Below, piece by piece: positions 35,026 through 44,460 of a stretch of DNA of 64,000 nt. Each line of letters starts with the position of its first letter. The first letter of the stretch is position 1. Made by a program: the position numbers and the translations under genes. The stretch comes from CAYYJS01 sp964472315 (GTDB lineage: Bacteria > Verrucomicrobiota > Kiritimatiellia > UBA8416), in the NCBI GenBank assembly GCA_964472315.1, contig CAYYJS010000012.1:13027-77026 (forward strand), read 5' to 3'. The notes beneath the pieces are model-generated. The model was not told the DNA's origin and searched no databases. It saw nothing but the letters and a program-made list of their open reading frames with translations.

Positions 35026-36930
35026 ATGAACGAACCGAGACGAGAGCATCTGAATGTAGTTGGAACAGTGGCGGCCGCGGTGGTGTTTCTGGCCTGCGGT
35101 GCGGCGGGACCGGCGAGGGGGATCATCAACCCGCGGTTCACGCCTTCGGACCTGGTGCGCGCTTCGTCGCAAATCTACGAACTCGAGCTGCGACTCCCCG
35201 AAGGCGATGCGCTTGAGGGTACGGTCACGGCCACGCTGAAGGGCGATGCGCCGGCGGAGAAGGCTATCGCGTTCGGTCTGACGGTGTCGGAAGAGCTGGC
35301 GCTCGAGGAGGTGGCCGCGGCCTTCGGGCCGCGCAAGCGGGCGGTGGGCGTCCTGCTGTTGTCGGCGGAGGGTGGCTCGGGAGATGCCCCGGCGGGTTTC
35401 CTGCAGATCAATACCCTCTGGTACACGGTGAACGGAGACGGTGCGCAACGCTGGCTGTCGCCGGACCGCCAGGACATGTTCGCGGTGTGGGCGGGCACGG
35501 CGCGGATGCTGGCGGAAGCGGTTCGCTACGTGACCGCCGATCCGGCGGCGGCGTTCCCGGTGATGTCCCGGATCCGGTGGGATCGTGACGTTGCACTCGG
35601 CAACGTGGGCAAGGTGCGAGGATGCCTGCCGGTCGACTTCGGGGGCAAGCCGGGGCCGTGCGCCATCGTGTTCGGCGCCGACGGCGACCGGGTGTTCAAG
35701 CTGGGCGGTGCGGGCGCTCCGCCCGAGGACGTGACGAAGCATGTGAAACTCACGACGGCATCCGTCCTCGTCGCGCCCGGAGATTTCGACGGCGACGGGC
35801 GCACCGATCTGGTGTGTTGGGACGGCGCGAAGCTTCGGCTGGCGGTCCAGACGCCCGAGGGCGCTTTCGCGGAGCGAGCGGTGGCCGCGGCGATCGACGG
35901 CTGCCTGTCGCTCGATGCCGTGGACGCGGGAGGGGGGCCGGCAAGCGGATGCGTCGCCGGTACGCCGGGCGGACCTGTGCTGCTGACGGCGGACGGCGAG
36001 CGGGGATTCGCGGCGCGGCCGCTGGCCGCGATCCCGGCGACGGGCGCCGCGGCGGACCTGGGGCAGGGCGGGGTCAGCGCCGTGGCCGACTTCGACGATG
36101 ACGGGCGTGTCGATGTTCTCGCTTGCTTCGAGCGCGGGACCGCGCTCTATCCCGGGCGGCAGGAGGGCGGTTTCGGGGCGGCCATCGTCACGGCCACGCG
36201 ACTTGTAAAGAGGCCGTCCTTGATTGTCTGCGGCGATTACGACGCGGATGGGAAGCTCGACGTAATCGTCGGCGGCGACGACGGTCTGGTTCTGCTGAGC
36301 CGGGGCGAGAGCGAACGACTGGTCGATTACACCCACGCGACCGGCGAGTTCACGTACCATGGGAACGCCAACCGTCGTCGGGTGGTGGCCGTTTCCGCCG
36401 CGGACATCAACAACGATGCCCGTCAGGGCGCGGCCGTCTTTTACGCCGAGGGCGTTCCGCTGGTATTCTTCAACCGGGGATTCGCGTGTTTCGGGATGGC
36501 CCGCGAGTTGCACCTTGCGGGCGGCGAGATGGGCGGCGAGGTGCCCGGGATGGATGCGCGGGTGGAGTTGAAAGCATCGGGGGCCTTGCAGCGGGGGCAG
36601 GCATCCGGTATGTTCTGGGACCTTGATGGCGATTCCGTTCAGGACATGCTGGCGGTGACGCCGGATGGCGAGGCATGGGCTCTGTTCGGCGGCGTCGGCG
36701 GTGATAGGCCGCTGGGCGTCATAATTGCCGCGCCGGCCGCGAAGGGACCCCTGACGGTTACCGTGTCCGACGCCCGGCGGCGGCTCGGCATGCACGTCGT
36801 GCGTCCGGGCGGGTCGGTTTTCGTGGGGCGCGAGCACCCAGGGCCGCTGACGCTCCGGTGGAAGGACGCTGACGGCAAACCGCATGAGAAGCGGGTGGTG
36901 GTCATGAAATCGGTGCGGGTGGATCTGTAG
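35026..36930 (+). CDS. Secreted FG-GAP/VCBS repeat protein
   Basis: 634 residues with a signal peptide (VVGTVAAAVVFLACGAAGPARG). Several integrin-like calcium-binding repeats are visible: APGDFDGDGRTDLVCW (about residues 255-270), VADFDDDGRVDVLACF, CGDYDADGKLDVIVGG and FWDLDGDSVQDMLAV. These form a seven-bladed propeller in known relatives and bind Ca2+ through the DxDxDG loops. No catalytic domain was recognised. The ATG at 35026 follows CGGGAG by about six bases, fourteen bases after the PQQ-like gene. The ABC transporter fusion gene is next. Confidence 0.85.
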   Translation: MNEPRREHLNVVGTVAAAVVFLACGAAGPARGIINPRFTPSDLVRASSQIYELELRLPEGDALEGTVTATLKGDAPAEKAIAFGLTVSEELALEEVAAAFGPRKRAVGVLLLSAEGGSGDAPAGFLQINTLWYTVNGDGAQRWLSPDRQDMFAVWAGTARMLAEAVRYVTADPAAAFPVMSRIRWDRDVALGNVGKVRGCLPVDFGGKPGPCAIVFGADGDRVFKLGGAGAPPEDVTKHVKLTTASVLVAPGDFDGDGRTDLVCWDGAKLRLAVQTPEGAFAERAVAAAIDGCLSLDAVDAGGGPASGCVAGTPGGPVLLTADGERGFAARPLAAIPATGAAADLGQGGVSAVADFDDDGRVDVLACFERGTALYPGRQEGGFGAAIVTATRLVKRPSLIVCGDYDADGKLDVIVGGDDGLVLLSRGESERLVDYTHATGEFTYHGNANRRRVVAVSAADINNDARQGAAVFYAEGVPLVFFNRGFACFGMARELHLAGGEMGGEVPGMDARVELKASGALQRGQASGMFWDLDGDSVQDMLAVTPDGEAWALFGGVGGDRPLGVIIAAPAAKGPLTVTVSDARRRLGMHVVRPGGSVFVGREHPGPLTLRWKDADGKPHEKRVVVMKSVRVDL

Positions 36931-36966
36931 TCGGTTTCGGCGGGCATGGGAGGAAGAACGGACAAC

Positions 36967-39330
36967 ATGCGGAATATCGTCAGGAATGTGAGCATGTGGT
37001 CGGCGTTCGAATGGACCGCACTGGCGGCCGTCGTGGGGCTGGCCGTTCTGCCGTTCTCGTGCACGTCGCGTCGCAAGGGCGCGGACACCGTCGAACTGCG
37101 GTTCTGGGCCAGCACGAACCCCCGTAAGATCGAAGCTATCCGCCATGCCATGGCGGATTTCGAGGCCGCGCATCCGGGAGTCCGCGTCAAGTTGGAGCCG
37201 CTGACGGACAACTCTTCGAGCAAGGTGCTTTCCTCCATGCAGGCGGGCAACTGCGCGGACGTGCTGTGGGTGCATTGGTCGGTGCTGCCTTCCTATGCCG
37301 CCAAGGGTGCCCTGTTGCCGCTGGAAGACTACTGCCGCGCCGATGGGTTTTCGCTGGAGGACTTCTTCTCGACCATGGTCGAGGCATACCGGTACCGGGA
37401 CCGGCTCTATGCCTTGCCGCACCAGGGCTCGACACAGATGCTCTTCTACAACAAGGATCTGTTCGACGCGGCGGGACTTGCCTATCCGGACGCGAACTGG
37501 ACGCGCGACGATTTTCTCGCCGCCGCGCGTGCCCTTACGCTGCGCGACGAGGCTGGGCGCGTCCTGCAGGTCGGGTGTCTGCCGGGCGACTGGTCGTCGT
37601 GGGTCTGGTCGGCCGGCGGGGAAGTGGCCTCCGACGATCTGGCGCGGTTCCACTTCAGGGATCCGGCGACGGTGGACGGGCTGCGCTTCTACTTCGACCT
37701 GCGCAACCGATGGAAGGTTACGACGCGGGACATGACGTTGCGAGGGCAGGACCCGACGAAGGTGGACGCCTTCGCAAGCGGTCGGGTGGCCATGGAGATC
37801 ACAGGCCCCTGGATGTTCGACGATTACGAACGCGAGGTCCGTTTTCCCTGGGGTGTGACCGTCTTCCCCAAGGGAACAGGCGGCCGACAGAGTCGCTTTG
37901 CCGGCGGCGGATATGCGGTATGGGCCGGCTCGCGGCATCCGCGGGAGGCATGGGAACTGGTTAAATACCTGACAAGCACGGAATGCGCCGAGAAGTACAT
38001 CGAACTCTGGACCGAGGTGCCCGGTCGGCGCTCGGCCGCCTACGGCGCCTACAGGCGGCAGCCATTCCCGACCGGGGTGGACCCCGCGGTGGTGCTCGAG
38101 GCCGTGGATCCGCGCAGCTCGACCGTGCGCGTGGGGCCGCGTTCGGAGCGATGGTCCCTTCTCCACGACCTGGTCACCGAACAGTTGGAGCTGGCGATGC
38201 TGGGACATATCGATCTCGACGAGGCGCTCGCCCGGATCGAGGAGCGGGGGCATCGGCTCCTCGGCCATGGCGAGGCCGGCGGGGCGGCGGGGAGCTACCG
38301 CGTCACATGGATCGACTACGCCGGCACGGGACTCCTGTTGGGCGGGTTCGGTCTGCTGGTGTTCAGGCGCGGGCGCAAGGTTCTGAGCCGGGGGGGCGCC
38401 CGGATGGCGAAGTCGTCCAGGCATTCGCCGCTCGGGTATCTTTTCCTGACGCCCAACGTTGTCGGATTCATCGCCTTCATGCTCCTGCCGCTGTTGGTCT
38501 CGTTGTTGCTGGCGTTCACCGATTGGCAGATGCTGCGGCCGGGGATGAAGTTCGTCGGGTTCGCCAATTTCGCCAGGCTGCTCGGCTTTCACCAGGGGCC
38601 GGGCGGATGGGTCGCCAACGACCGCGCCTTCTGGCACTACCTGTACAACACCGGCTTTCTGATGTTAAGCATTCCGTTCTCGATGGCGGCGTCGCTGATC
38701 CTGGCGATGCTGGTCAACGAGAAGCTGCGCGGCGTCGTGGTCTTTCGCGCGCTCTACTACCTGCCGTCGATCTGCGGCGGCGTGGCGTTGTACATGCTCT
38801 GGCGCATGATGTACCACGCCGACTACGGACTGATCAATCGCATGCTCGCGGCCGTCGGAATCGAGGGGCCGAACTGGTTGCAGTCGATCTCGTGGGCCAA
38901 ACCGGCGTTGATGCTGATGGGCGTCTGGGCGGCGGCGGGCGGCGGCACCATGATCCTCTATCTCGCCGGTTTACAGAACATCCCGCCCGAGCTCTACGAG
39001 GCCGCGCACATCGATGGCGCCTCGTGGTGGCATCGTTTCCGCCACGTCACCTGGCCCATGCTGGCGCCGACGACCTTCTTCATCTTCACCATGGCGGTGA
39101 TCGGCGGCTTCCAGGGTGGGTTCGAGTCCGCATTCGTCATGACCGGCGGCGGTCCGGCGGGGTCGACGACGACGGTCTCGTACTACATCTACAACACGGC
39201 CTACACCGGTGAGTTGCGGCTCGGGTACGGGTGCGCGATCGCGTGGGTGCTGTTCGCCCTCGTACTCGCGGTTACGCTCCTGAACTGGCGCCAGGGCGGG
39301 CGGTCGGCCACGGAAGGATGGCAGCAATGA
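36967..39330 (+). CDS. Fused ABC sugar-binding protein and MalF-type permease
   Basis: 787 residues join two usually separate proteins. Residues 14-31 are a membrane segment ending at Cys32 (VLPFSC), followed by a family-1-type extracellular sugar-binding domain to about residue 440 (RFWASTNPRKIEAIRHAMADF; QMLFYNKDLFDAAGL). A second membrane segment (about 450-467) returns the chain to the cytoplasm. A MalF-type permease then begins near 485 (GYLFLTPNVVGFIAFMLLP) with the EAA loop ELYEAAHIDGASWWHRF at 675-691, which docks the ATPase. The topology is consistent throughout. The ATG at 36967 lies ten bases after GGAGGAA. The stop overlaps the MalG-type gene; no ATPase gene is nearby. Confidence 0.9.
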   Translation: MRNIVRNVSMWSAFEWTALAAVVGLAVLPFSCTSRRKGADTVELRFWASTNPRKIEAIRHAMADFEAAHPGVRVKLEPLTDNSSSKVLSSMQAGNCADVLWVHWSVLPSYAAKGALLPLEDYCRADGFSLEDFFSTMVEAYRYRDRLYALPHQGSTQMLFYNKDLFDAAGLAYPDANWTRDDFLAAARALTLRDEAGRVLQVGCLPGDWSSWVWSAGGEVASDDLARFHFRDPATVDGLRFYFDLRNRWKVTTRDMTLRGQDPTKVDAFASGRVAMEITGPWMFDDYEREVRFPWGVTVFPKGTGGRQSRFAGGGYAVWAGSRHPREAWELVKYLTSTECAEKYIELWTEVPGRRSAAYGAYRRQPFPTGVDPAVVLEAVDPRSSTVRVGPRSERWSLLHDLVTEQLELAMLGHIDLDEALARIEERGHRLLGHGEAGGAAGSYRVTWIDYAGTGLLLGGFGLLVFRRGRKVLSRGGARMAKSSRHSPLGYLFLTPNVVGFIAFMLLPLLVSLLLAFTDWQMLRPGMKFVGFANFARLLGFHQGPGGWVANDRAFWHYLYNTGFLMLSIPFSMAASLILAMLVNEKLRGVVVFRALYYLPSICGGVALYMLWRMMYHADYGLINRMLAAVGIEGPNWLQSISWAKPALMLMGVWAAAGGGTMILYLAGLQNIPPELYEAAHIDGASWWHRFRHVTWPMLAPTTFFIFTMAVIGGFQGGFESAFVMTGGGPAGSTTTVSYYIYNTAYTGELRLGYGCAIAWVLFALVLAVTLLNWRQGGRSATEGWQQ

Positions 39331-40244
39331 TGGTAACCGGATCTTGGGGGGCGCGACGGGCGCGGCTGTGGCTGGTGGCCGTTCTGCTGATGGCGGGCGC
39401 GGCGACGACGGTAATGCCGTTCGTGTGGATGCTGAGCACGTCGCTCAAGTCGCCCGAAGACCCGATCGCGGCCTTCCTGCCGGGCACGCCGACGTGGGCG
39501 AACTACCAGACGGTCTTCCGCCTGCTTCCGTTTGGCCGCTTCTATATCAACAGCATCGTCGTGACCGCCGTGGTCATCTTCGGGCAGGTGGCGACCAGCG
39601 CGCTGGCCGGCTACGCCTTCGCGCGGCTGGAGTTTCCCGGCCGCGACAAGCTGTTTTTCACGTATCTGGCCACCATGATGGTGCCCGGCGCCGTCACCAT
39701 GGTCCCGCAGTTCATGCTGTTGTCCGGCATGCCGGACTATCTCAACGCGTTGTTCGCCACGACATGGTTTACCGACGAGCAGTATTTTCTTGGACGCTGG
39801 TTCGTGGGACGGGCGCTGGGAACGGATTCGTTCTTCGTCCTGATCGTGCCGGCGCTGTTCTCGCCGTACGGCACGTTTCTGCTGCGCCAGTTCTTCCTCG
39901 GCATCCCGAAGGAGCTGGACGAGGCGGCGATGATCGACGGGTGCAGCCGGTTCCAGATATTCCGTTGGATCGTTCTGCCGCTGTCGAAACCGGCGCTGGC
40001 GACGCTGGCGACGTTTACGTTCATGGGGTCCTGGCGCAGCTTCCTGTGGCCGATGATCATGACCAATGCGGCCGAGATGCGGACGCTGCCCGTCGGCCTG
40101 ACCGCCTTCATGACGGAGCACGGAACCGAGTGGCCGGTGATGATGGCCGGCGCCATGCTCATGGTCGCGCCGATGATCCTGTTCTTTGTGTTGTGTCAGC
40201 GCTGGTTCGTGGAAGGCATCCAGCTCGGCGCGGTGAAGGGGTAG
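39327..40244 (+). CDS. MalG-type sugar ABC transporter permease
   Basis: A 305-residue integral membrane protein with about six hydrophobic segments, beginning LWLVAVLLMAGAATTVMPFVWML. The EAA loop ELDEAAMIDGCSRFQIFRWI is at about residues 195-214 and would contact a shared MsmK/MalK-type ATPase. The start at 39327 overlaps the upstream stop (ATGA), so it is made with the fused binding protein/MalF-type subunit and completes a heterodimeric importer for oligosaccharides. Confidence 0.93.
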   Translation: MMVTGSWGARRARLWLVAVLLMAGAATTVMPFVWMLSTSLKSPEDPIAAFLPGTPTWANYQTVFRLLPFGRFYINSIVVTAVVIFGQVATSALAGYAFARLEFPGRDKLFFTYLATMMVPGAVTMVPQFMLLSGMPDYLNALFATTWFTDEQYFLGRWFVGRALGTDSFFVLIVPALFSPYGTFLLRQFFLGIPKELDEAAMIDGCSRFQIFRWIVLPLSKPALATLATFTFMGSWRSFLWPMIMTNAAEMRTLPVGLTAFMTEHGTEWPVMMAGAMLMVAPMILFFVLCQRWFVEGIQLGAVKG

Positions 40245-40275
40245 AAACCGAACCCTTGTCTTTGGAGCACGTGAA

Positions 40276-41562
40276 GTGAAAGTGGAGATGAAGGCGCAGG
40301 CGGGCATGCCGTGCACGGTATGGCCGCGCGTGGCGACGGCCGGCGAGACCGCGGAGGTTTGTGTCCGCGGACGCGGCGACGTATCGCTGCATCCGGAGCG
40401 CGAGTATTCGGTGCGGTTCTTCTCCAAGGTGGACCGAACGGACGACCGGACCGGTCCGGCGCGGACGGATGCCCATGGTGTCCTGCGCGCGGGGCTGTCG
40501 TTCCGGGCGCGCGGCGAATACACGCTCGACGTGCGTGAGCCCGGCGAGGACAACACGGAGAAGAACAAGCAACCGCCGCTGCTGAGCGCGCAACTTTTCG
40601 CCGCAAGCCGCGAGATGGCGGGGTTGCGGCCCTTCAAGGGCGACGTGCACATGCACACGACCGGCTCCGACGGGAAGCACTCGGTGCGCGAGATGCTGCC
40701 GGCGGCCAGGTCGCGCGGCATGGACGTCGTCGCCATCACCGACCACGACAACCATGCGCCCTCGGTCGAAGGCGAGCGGGAAGCCGCCGCCTGGGGCGGC
40801 GAGTTGGTGGCGCTGCGCGGAGAAGAAATCACGATCCGCGAACGCGGCGGGCATGTGCTTGCGTTGAACACGCCGGCGCCCATCGGCACGCGTTGCCATG
40901 CCGACGCGACGATGGCCGCATACGCCGGTTTGGCGGCCGCGATGGGCGACCGTGCGTTGATCCCGCCGCTGACGCCCGGCGCCTATGCCTGTGCGCGGTG
41001 GGTGGTGGACGAGATCCATGCGGCCGGCGGCCTGGCGCTGATGGCGCACCCGTATTGGGAGGGCTCGCGCGGCAAGTTCTATCCGCCGCGCTGCGTCTTC
41101 GAGCAATTGCTTGCGGACGGACTGCTCGATGGCGTGGAACTGGTCGGCGGGTCGCCCGCCACGGAAGGCAATCTGTTGTGCGTGGCGCAGTACGCCGAAC
41201 GGATGGCGCGCGGCGAACGCTGGGCGATCGTCGGCGGCGGCGATGCGCATGCCGCGGACGAGATCGGACGCGAATTCACGATCGTCTTCGCGGAGGCCCT
41301 TTCCGCGGATGCGGTGGTGCGCGCGGTCCGGGAACGCCGATCCGTCGCCTGCGATGCCCGCATGGGGCCGGCGTCGGCGGTGTTCGGCCCCTTCGATCTG
41401 GTCGAATACGCCTACTTCCTGTTGCGCGAGTTTTTCCCCGAACACGATCGGCTTTGCGCCGCCCAGGCGTCGGAGTGGGCCAAGGGGCATGACGGTGCGG
41501 GCATCGCCGGGGAGCTGGCCACACTGCGAACACGCTTCTGGGAGGGCATGGCGGATGAATAG
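40276..41562 (+). CDS. PHP-domain metal-dependent phosphoesterase
   Basis: 428 residues. After about 115 residues of beta-rich sequence the PHP domain starts with GDVHMHTTGSDG (His125, His127), followed by AITDHDNH (Asp156, His157). Later histidines in LMAHPYWEG and the GGGDAHAA motif complete the trinuclear metal site expected of the family. No signal peptide is evident. PHP proteins hydrolyse phosphoesters, and some act on sugar or nucleotide phosphates; the substrate here is unknown. The GTG start at 40276 lies eight bases after GGAG. Confidence 0.88.
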   Translation: MKVEMKAQAGMPCTVWPRVATAGETAEVCVRGRGDVSLHPEREYSVRFFSKVDRTDDRTGPARTDAHGVLRAGLSFRARGEYTLDVREPGEDNTEKNKQPPLLSAQLFAASREMAGLRPFKGDVHMHTTGSDGKHSVREMLPAARSRGMDVVAITDHDNHAPSVEGEREAAAWGGELVALRGEEITIRERGGHVLALNTPAPIGTRCHADATMAAYAGLAAAMGDRALIPPLTPGAYACARWVVDEIHAAGGLALMAHPYWEGSRGKFYPPRCVFEQLLADGLLDGVELVGGSPATEGNLLCVAQYAERMARGERWAIVGGGDAHAADEIGREFTIVFAEALSADAVVRAVRERRSVACDARMGPASAVFGPFDLVEYAYFLLREFFPEHDRLCAAQASEWAKGHDGAGIAGELATLRTRFWEGMADE

Positions 41563-41650
41563 CACCAGGTTGTGCGAAACGGCGTCCCTTCGTTGCGACA
41601 TCGCTGCTGCCCGCAATTTCGCGGGAAGTCTGCCGATCTCCAGGAATTCA

Positions 41651-41797
41651 ACCCGTCACCCGCCACTCGACACCCGCCACTCGCCACTCGAAACTCGAAA
41701 CTCGCCACCCGACACTCGCCACTCGAAACTCGACACCCGACACCCGCCACCCTCCACCCGACACATGCAACCTGCAACCTGAAACCTGAAACCTGAA
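41651..41797 (+). repeat. 21-unit heptanucleotide array
   Basis: Twenty-one consecutive heptamers in perfect register, 147 bp, with consensus AC[CT]CG[AC][AC] for the first sixteen (ACCCGTC, ACCCGCC, ACTCGAC, ACTCGAA and so on). The motif then drifts through ACATGCA and ACCTGCA to three ACCTGAA units. It ends five bases before the ATG at 41803, leaving no Shine-Dalgarno site. Units vary at fixed positions while the period is strict. There is no separate spacer, so it is not a CRISPR array. Confidence 0.92.
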
Positions 41798-41802
41798 ACC
41801 CA

Positions 41803-44460
41803 ATGACTACTACGCTCGCCGTCATCCCCGTTCTAATCGGTCCGCTGCAGGTGCTGCTGGCGTTGCTCCCGGCCATTCTGGCGGCGGTGGCCACCGTGGC
41901 GGCTTCGTTGCTGAAGCCGCGGACACTGCTGGCGATGCTGCGCCTGGCGTGGCGACTGAAGATGCAGCTTGCCGCCTTCGCGCTGTGCGTATGGGGCGCG
42001 GTCTGGGGCCTGCGGCAAGTGCGTCCTCACAGTCCCGGGGGGCACGGCGGGGCGGCCGTGCTTGACGGCGACTGGGCGATGTTCCGGGGCAATCCGCGGC
42101 GGACGGGGTTCGTTCCGTCCTCGCCTGTCGCGCCCGGCCCGACGCGCGGAGGCGTGGTGTGGCGGCGCGGTATCGACGGAGCGGTCTTCTACGCCTCGCC
42201 CGCCGTGGCGGGCAACCGACTCTATATCAGCTCATCGGAAGGCATCGGGCCGTTCGACCGGGAGGGTCGCGGGGCCATTTATGGCCTGGACACGGACACC
42301 GGGGCGCTGGTTTGGTCGTTTTCGCCACGCTTCGAGACGGGGGCGCGCCGGTACCGGGCCACGTTCTCCTCCCCGGTCGTCAAGGGCGGACGGCTTGTTT
42401 GCGGCGAGGGGCTGCACGAGACGAAGAACTGCCGCGTCATATGCCTGGACATCGCCGACGAGACGAACGTGAAGCTGGCCTGGAGCGTGGAGACCGACAA
42501 CCACGTCGAATGCACCCCCATCGTCGGGACGGTGCGTATCGAAGGCGCTGACGGTGCGACGCGCACCGAGGATCGCGTGTTCGTCGGCAACGGCGACACC
42601 GGGGGCTACCTGTGCCTCGCGCTGGCCTCGGGCGAGGTGCTCTGGCATGTGCGCGGCGAGCGCTACCTGGATGCGGAGACGGCATTGCTGTATCACGACA
42701 ACCGGGTCTACGCCGGGTTGGGCAACGATGGCAAGGCGCTGTGCGTTCTGGATGCCGTCACAGGCGCCGAGTTGGGCCGTGTCGAGACCGGGTATCCGGT
42801 GTTCAGTCCGCCCGCCATCGCGGAGGGGACGCTGTATGTCGGCATGGGCAACGGCGACTTTGTCTACCGGGCGTCCGAGCTGGGTCTGCCCGCGCAGGGC
42901 GAGGTGTGGGCCGTCGCTGTGACGGCCGGCGCCGACGGACGCCCCAGCCTCGATGTGCGCTGGAAAGTCCGGCTGAGCGAGACGGTGCTCGGCGCGGTGA
43001 GCGTCGGCGGCGAACGCGTCTGCTTCGCCACGGCGGATGGCACGGTCTGCAGCGTGGACCGCGCGACGGGCGGGGACCTCCGGCAATGGTCGTCGCACGG
43101 CGCCATCAAGTCGTCTCCGGCGGTGACCGAGTCGCACGTCTATGTGGTCACGGCGGACGGCAGGCTCTTCGCGTTGGACGCGGCGAACCTGGCGCCGGTG
43201 TGGGAATGCCGCGTCGGCGGCGGGGAGCAGAATTTCAGTTCGCCGGCCGTCGCGCGCGGCCGCGTGTATGTCGGCACCGCGCAGGATGGCATCGTCTGCG
43301 CGGGCGCGTCGACCGAACCGGGACCGGAAGTGTGGTCGGGCCGCCTTGGCGGCGCCGGGCAAGGTGGGAATCCGGGCGGCGCGTCGCTTCCGCGGGCCGG
43401 GCGACTCGGATGGAACTTTCCGTCCGCGTGCGCCGGCGAACCGGCCGTGGCGGCCATCACGGCGCCGGTGGCGGTCAGCGGCGGACGCCTCGTCGTGCCG
43501 ATCGCGCGCCGGCATGACGGCGCACTGGAGCCCGGGTTGCTCTGCATCGCCCCGCGCGACCGCGCCGCGGCGCCGGCCGAACCGTTGTGGCAACTGCGGT
43601 TGACCAACGGCGTCCATCTCTCGCCGGCCGTGGTTGCCGCGACCGTCTTCGTCGTGGATGGCGTGCCCGGCGACACGGGCCGGCGTTTGCGGGCTGTCAA
43701 TGGCGACGACGGGAGCGAGTTGTGGGCGCATGCCGTGGCGGACGAGGCGGCGGGCGCGTTCGTCGCGGCGGCCGACGGGGTATGGACGGCGGACGCTTCG
43801 AATCGGCTGACGCGCCTGGATCTCGACGGAAAGATCCGTTGGGCGGCCGTTCTGCCGGGACGTATCGCACATGCGCCGACCGTGACGTCCAGCCTCGCGA
43901 TTCAGCCGGTGGCGGAGCCGAACCGGGTGGTCGTGATGGACCGTGATTCCGGCCGCCGCCTGCTGGACGCGCCTCTCGGCGCGCCGCCGGTGGCGACGGC
44001 CTGCGCGGCCGGGCGCGTCGTCTACGTGCCGACTGCAGGAGGCGTGGCCGCGGTGGACCTGGTGACCGGTGGAACGCCGGCGGGTTGGCGAGGCGTGCCG
44101 GCGGCGCCGACGACGGACCTCGTGCTCGCGGATCGTCACATTGCCTTCATCGATGCGGATGCGCGTCTGGTCGTGCTCGACGCCGATACGGGCATGCCTG
44201 TCGGCGATCCCGTCGCCGGGGCGGCGCCCGGTTCCGTACCGATGCCGGTCGCGGGGCCCGCGGGATTCCTGTACGCCGACGCGGACGGCGCGTTGCGGCG
44301 CGTTCACCTGGGGCGCGACGGCGTCGGGACGCCCGCGCCCTGGATCGAAGATACGGCGGCGCTCGGTGGCGCGCCATGCAGTCCGCTCGTGCTTGCGGAG
44401 TCCGGAATCTACGCGGCGTGGCCGGGGTGGGGATTACTTCGATTGGAGGGCGCAAAGTGA
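41803..44460 (+). CDS. Membrane-anchored PQQ-like beta-propeller protein
   Basis: 885 residues. The N-terminus has two hydrophobic segments (PLQVLLALLPAILAAVATVA and LKMQLAAFALCVWGAVWGL), so the protein is probably membrane-anchored. From residue about 85 a PQQ/BamB-type propeller follows: WAMFRGNPRRTGFV, then blades such as AIYGLDTDTGALVWSF and KALCVLDAVTGAELGRVETG. The WxMFRGNPxRTG start is typical of PQQ-like propeller proteins in polysaccharide-degrading bacteria. The start at 41803 abuts the heptad array with no ribosome site, so the true start could differ. The TGA stop overlaps the next GTG (GTGA). Confidence 0.82.
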   Translation: MTTTLAVIPVLIGPLQVLLALLPAILAAVATVAASLLKPRTLLAMLRLAWRLKMQLAAFALCVWGAVWGLRQVRPHSPGGHGGAAVLDGDWAMFRGNPRRTGFVPSSPVAPGPTRGGVVWRRGIDGAVFYASPAVAGNRLYISSSEGIGPFDREGRGAIYGLDTDTGALVWSFSPRFETGARRYRATFSSPVVKGGRLVCGEGLHETKNCRVICLDIADETNVKLAWSVETDNHVECTPIVGTVRIEGADGATRTEDRVFVGNGDTGGYLCLALASGEVLWHVRGERYLDAETALLYHDNRVYAGLGNDGKALCVLDAVTGAELGRVETGYPVFSPPAIAEGTLYVGMGNGDFVYRASELGLPAQGEVWAVAVTAGADGRPSLDVRWKVRLSETVLGAVSVGGERVCFATADGTVCSVDRATGGDLRQWSSHGAIKSSPAVTESHVYVVTADGRLFALDAANLAPVWECRVGGGEQNFSSPAVARGRVYVGTAQDGIVCAGASTEPGPEVWSGRLGGAGQGGNPGGASLPRAGRLGWNFPSACAGEPAVAAITAPVAVSGGRLVVPIARRHDGALEPGLLCIAPRDRAAAPAEPLWQLRLTNGVHLSPAVVAATVFVVDGVPGDTGRRLRAVNGDDGSELWAHAVADEAAGAFVAAADGVWTADASNRLTRLDLDGKIRWAAVLPGRIAHAPTVTSSLAIQPVAEPNRVVVMDRDSGRRLLDAPLGAPPVATACAAGRVVYVPTAGGVAAVDLVTGGTPAGWRGVPAAPTTDLVLADRHIAFIDADARLVVLDADTGMPVGDPVAGAAPGSVPMPVAGPAGFLYADADGALRRVHLGRDGVGTPAPWIEDTAALGGAPCSPLVLAESGIYAAWPGWGLLRLEGAK

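Noticed and set aside
41651..41797. CRISPR array
   Set aside because: Units are 7 bases with no distinct spacers, and no cas genes are present.
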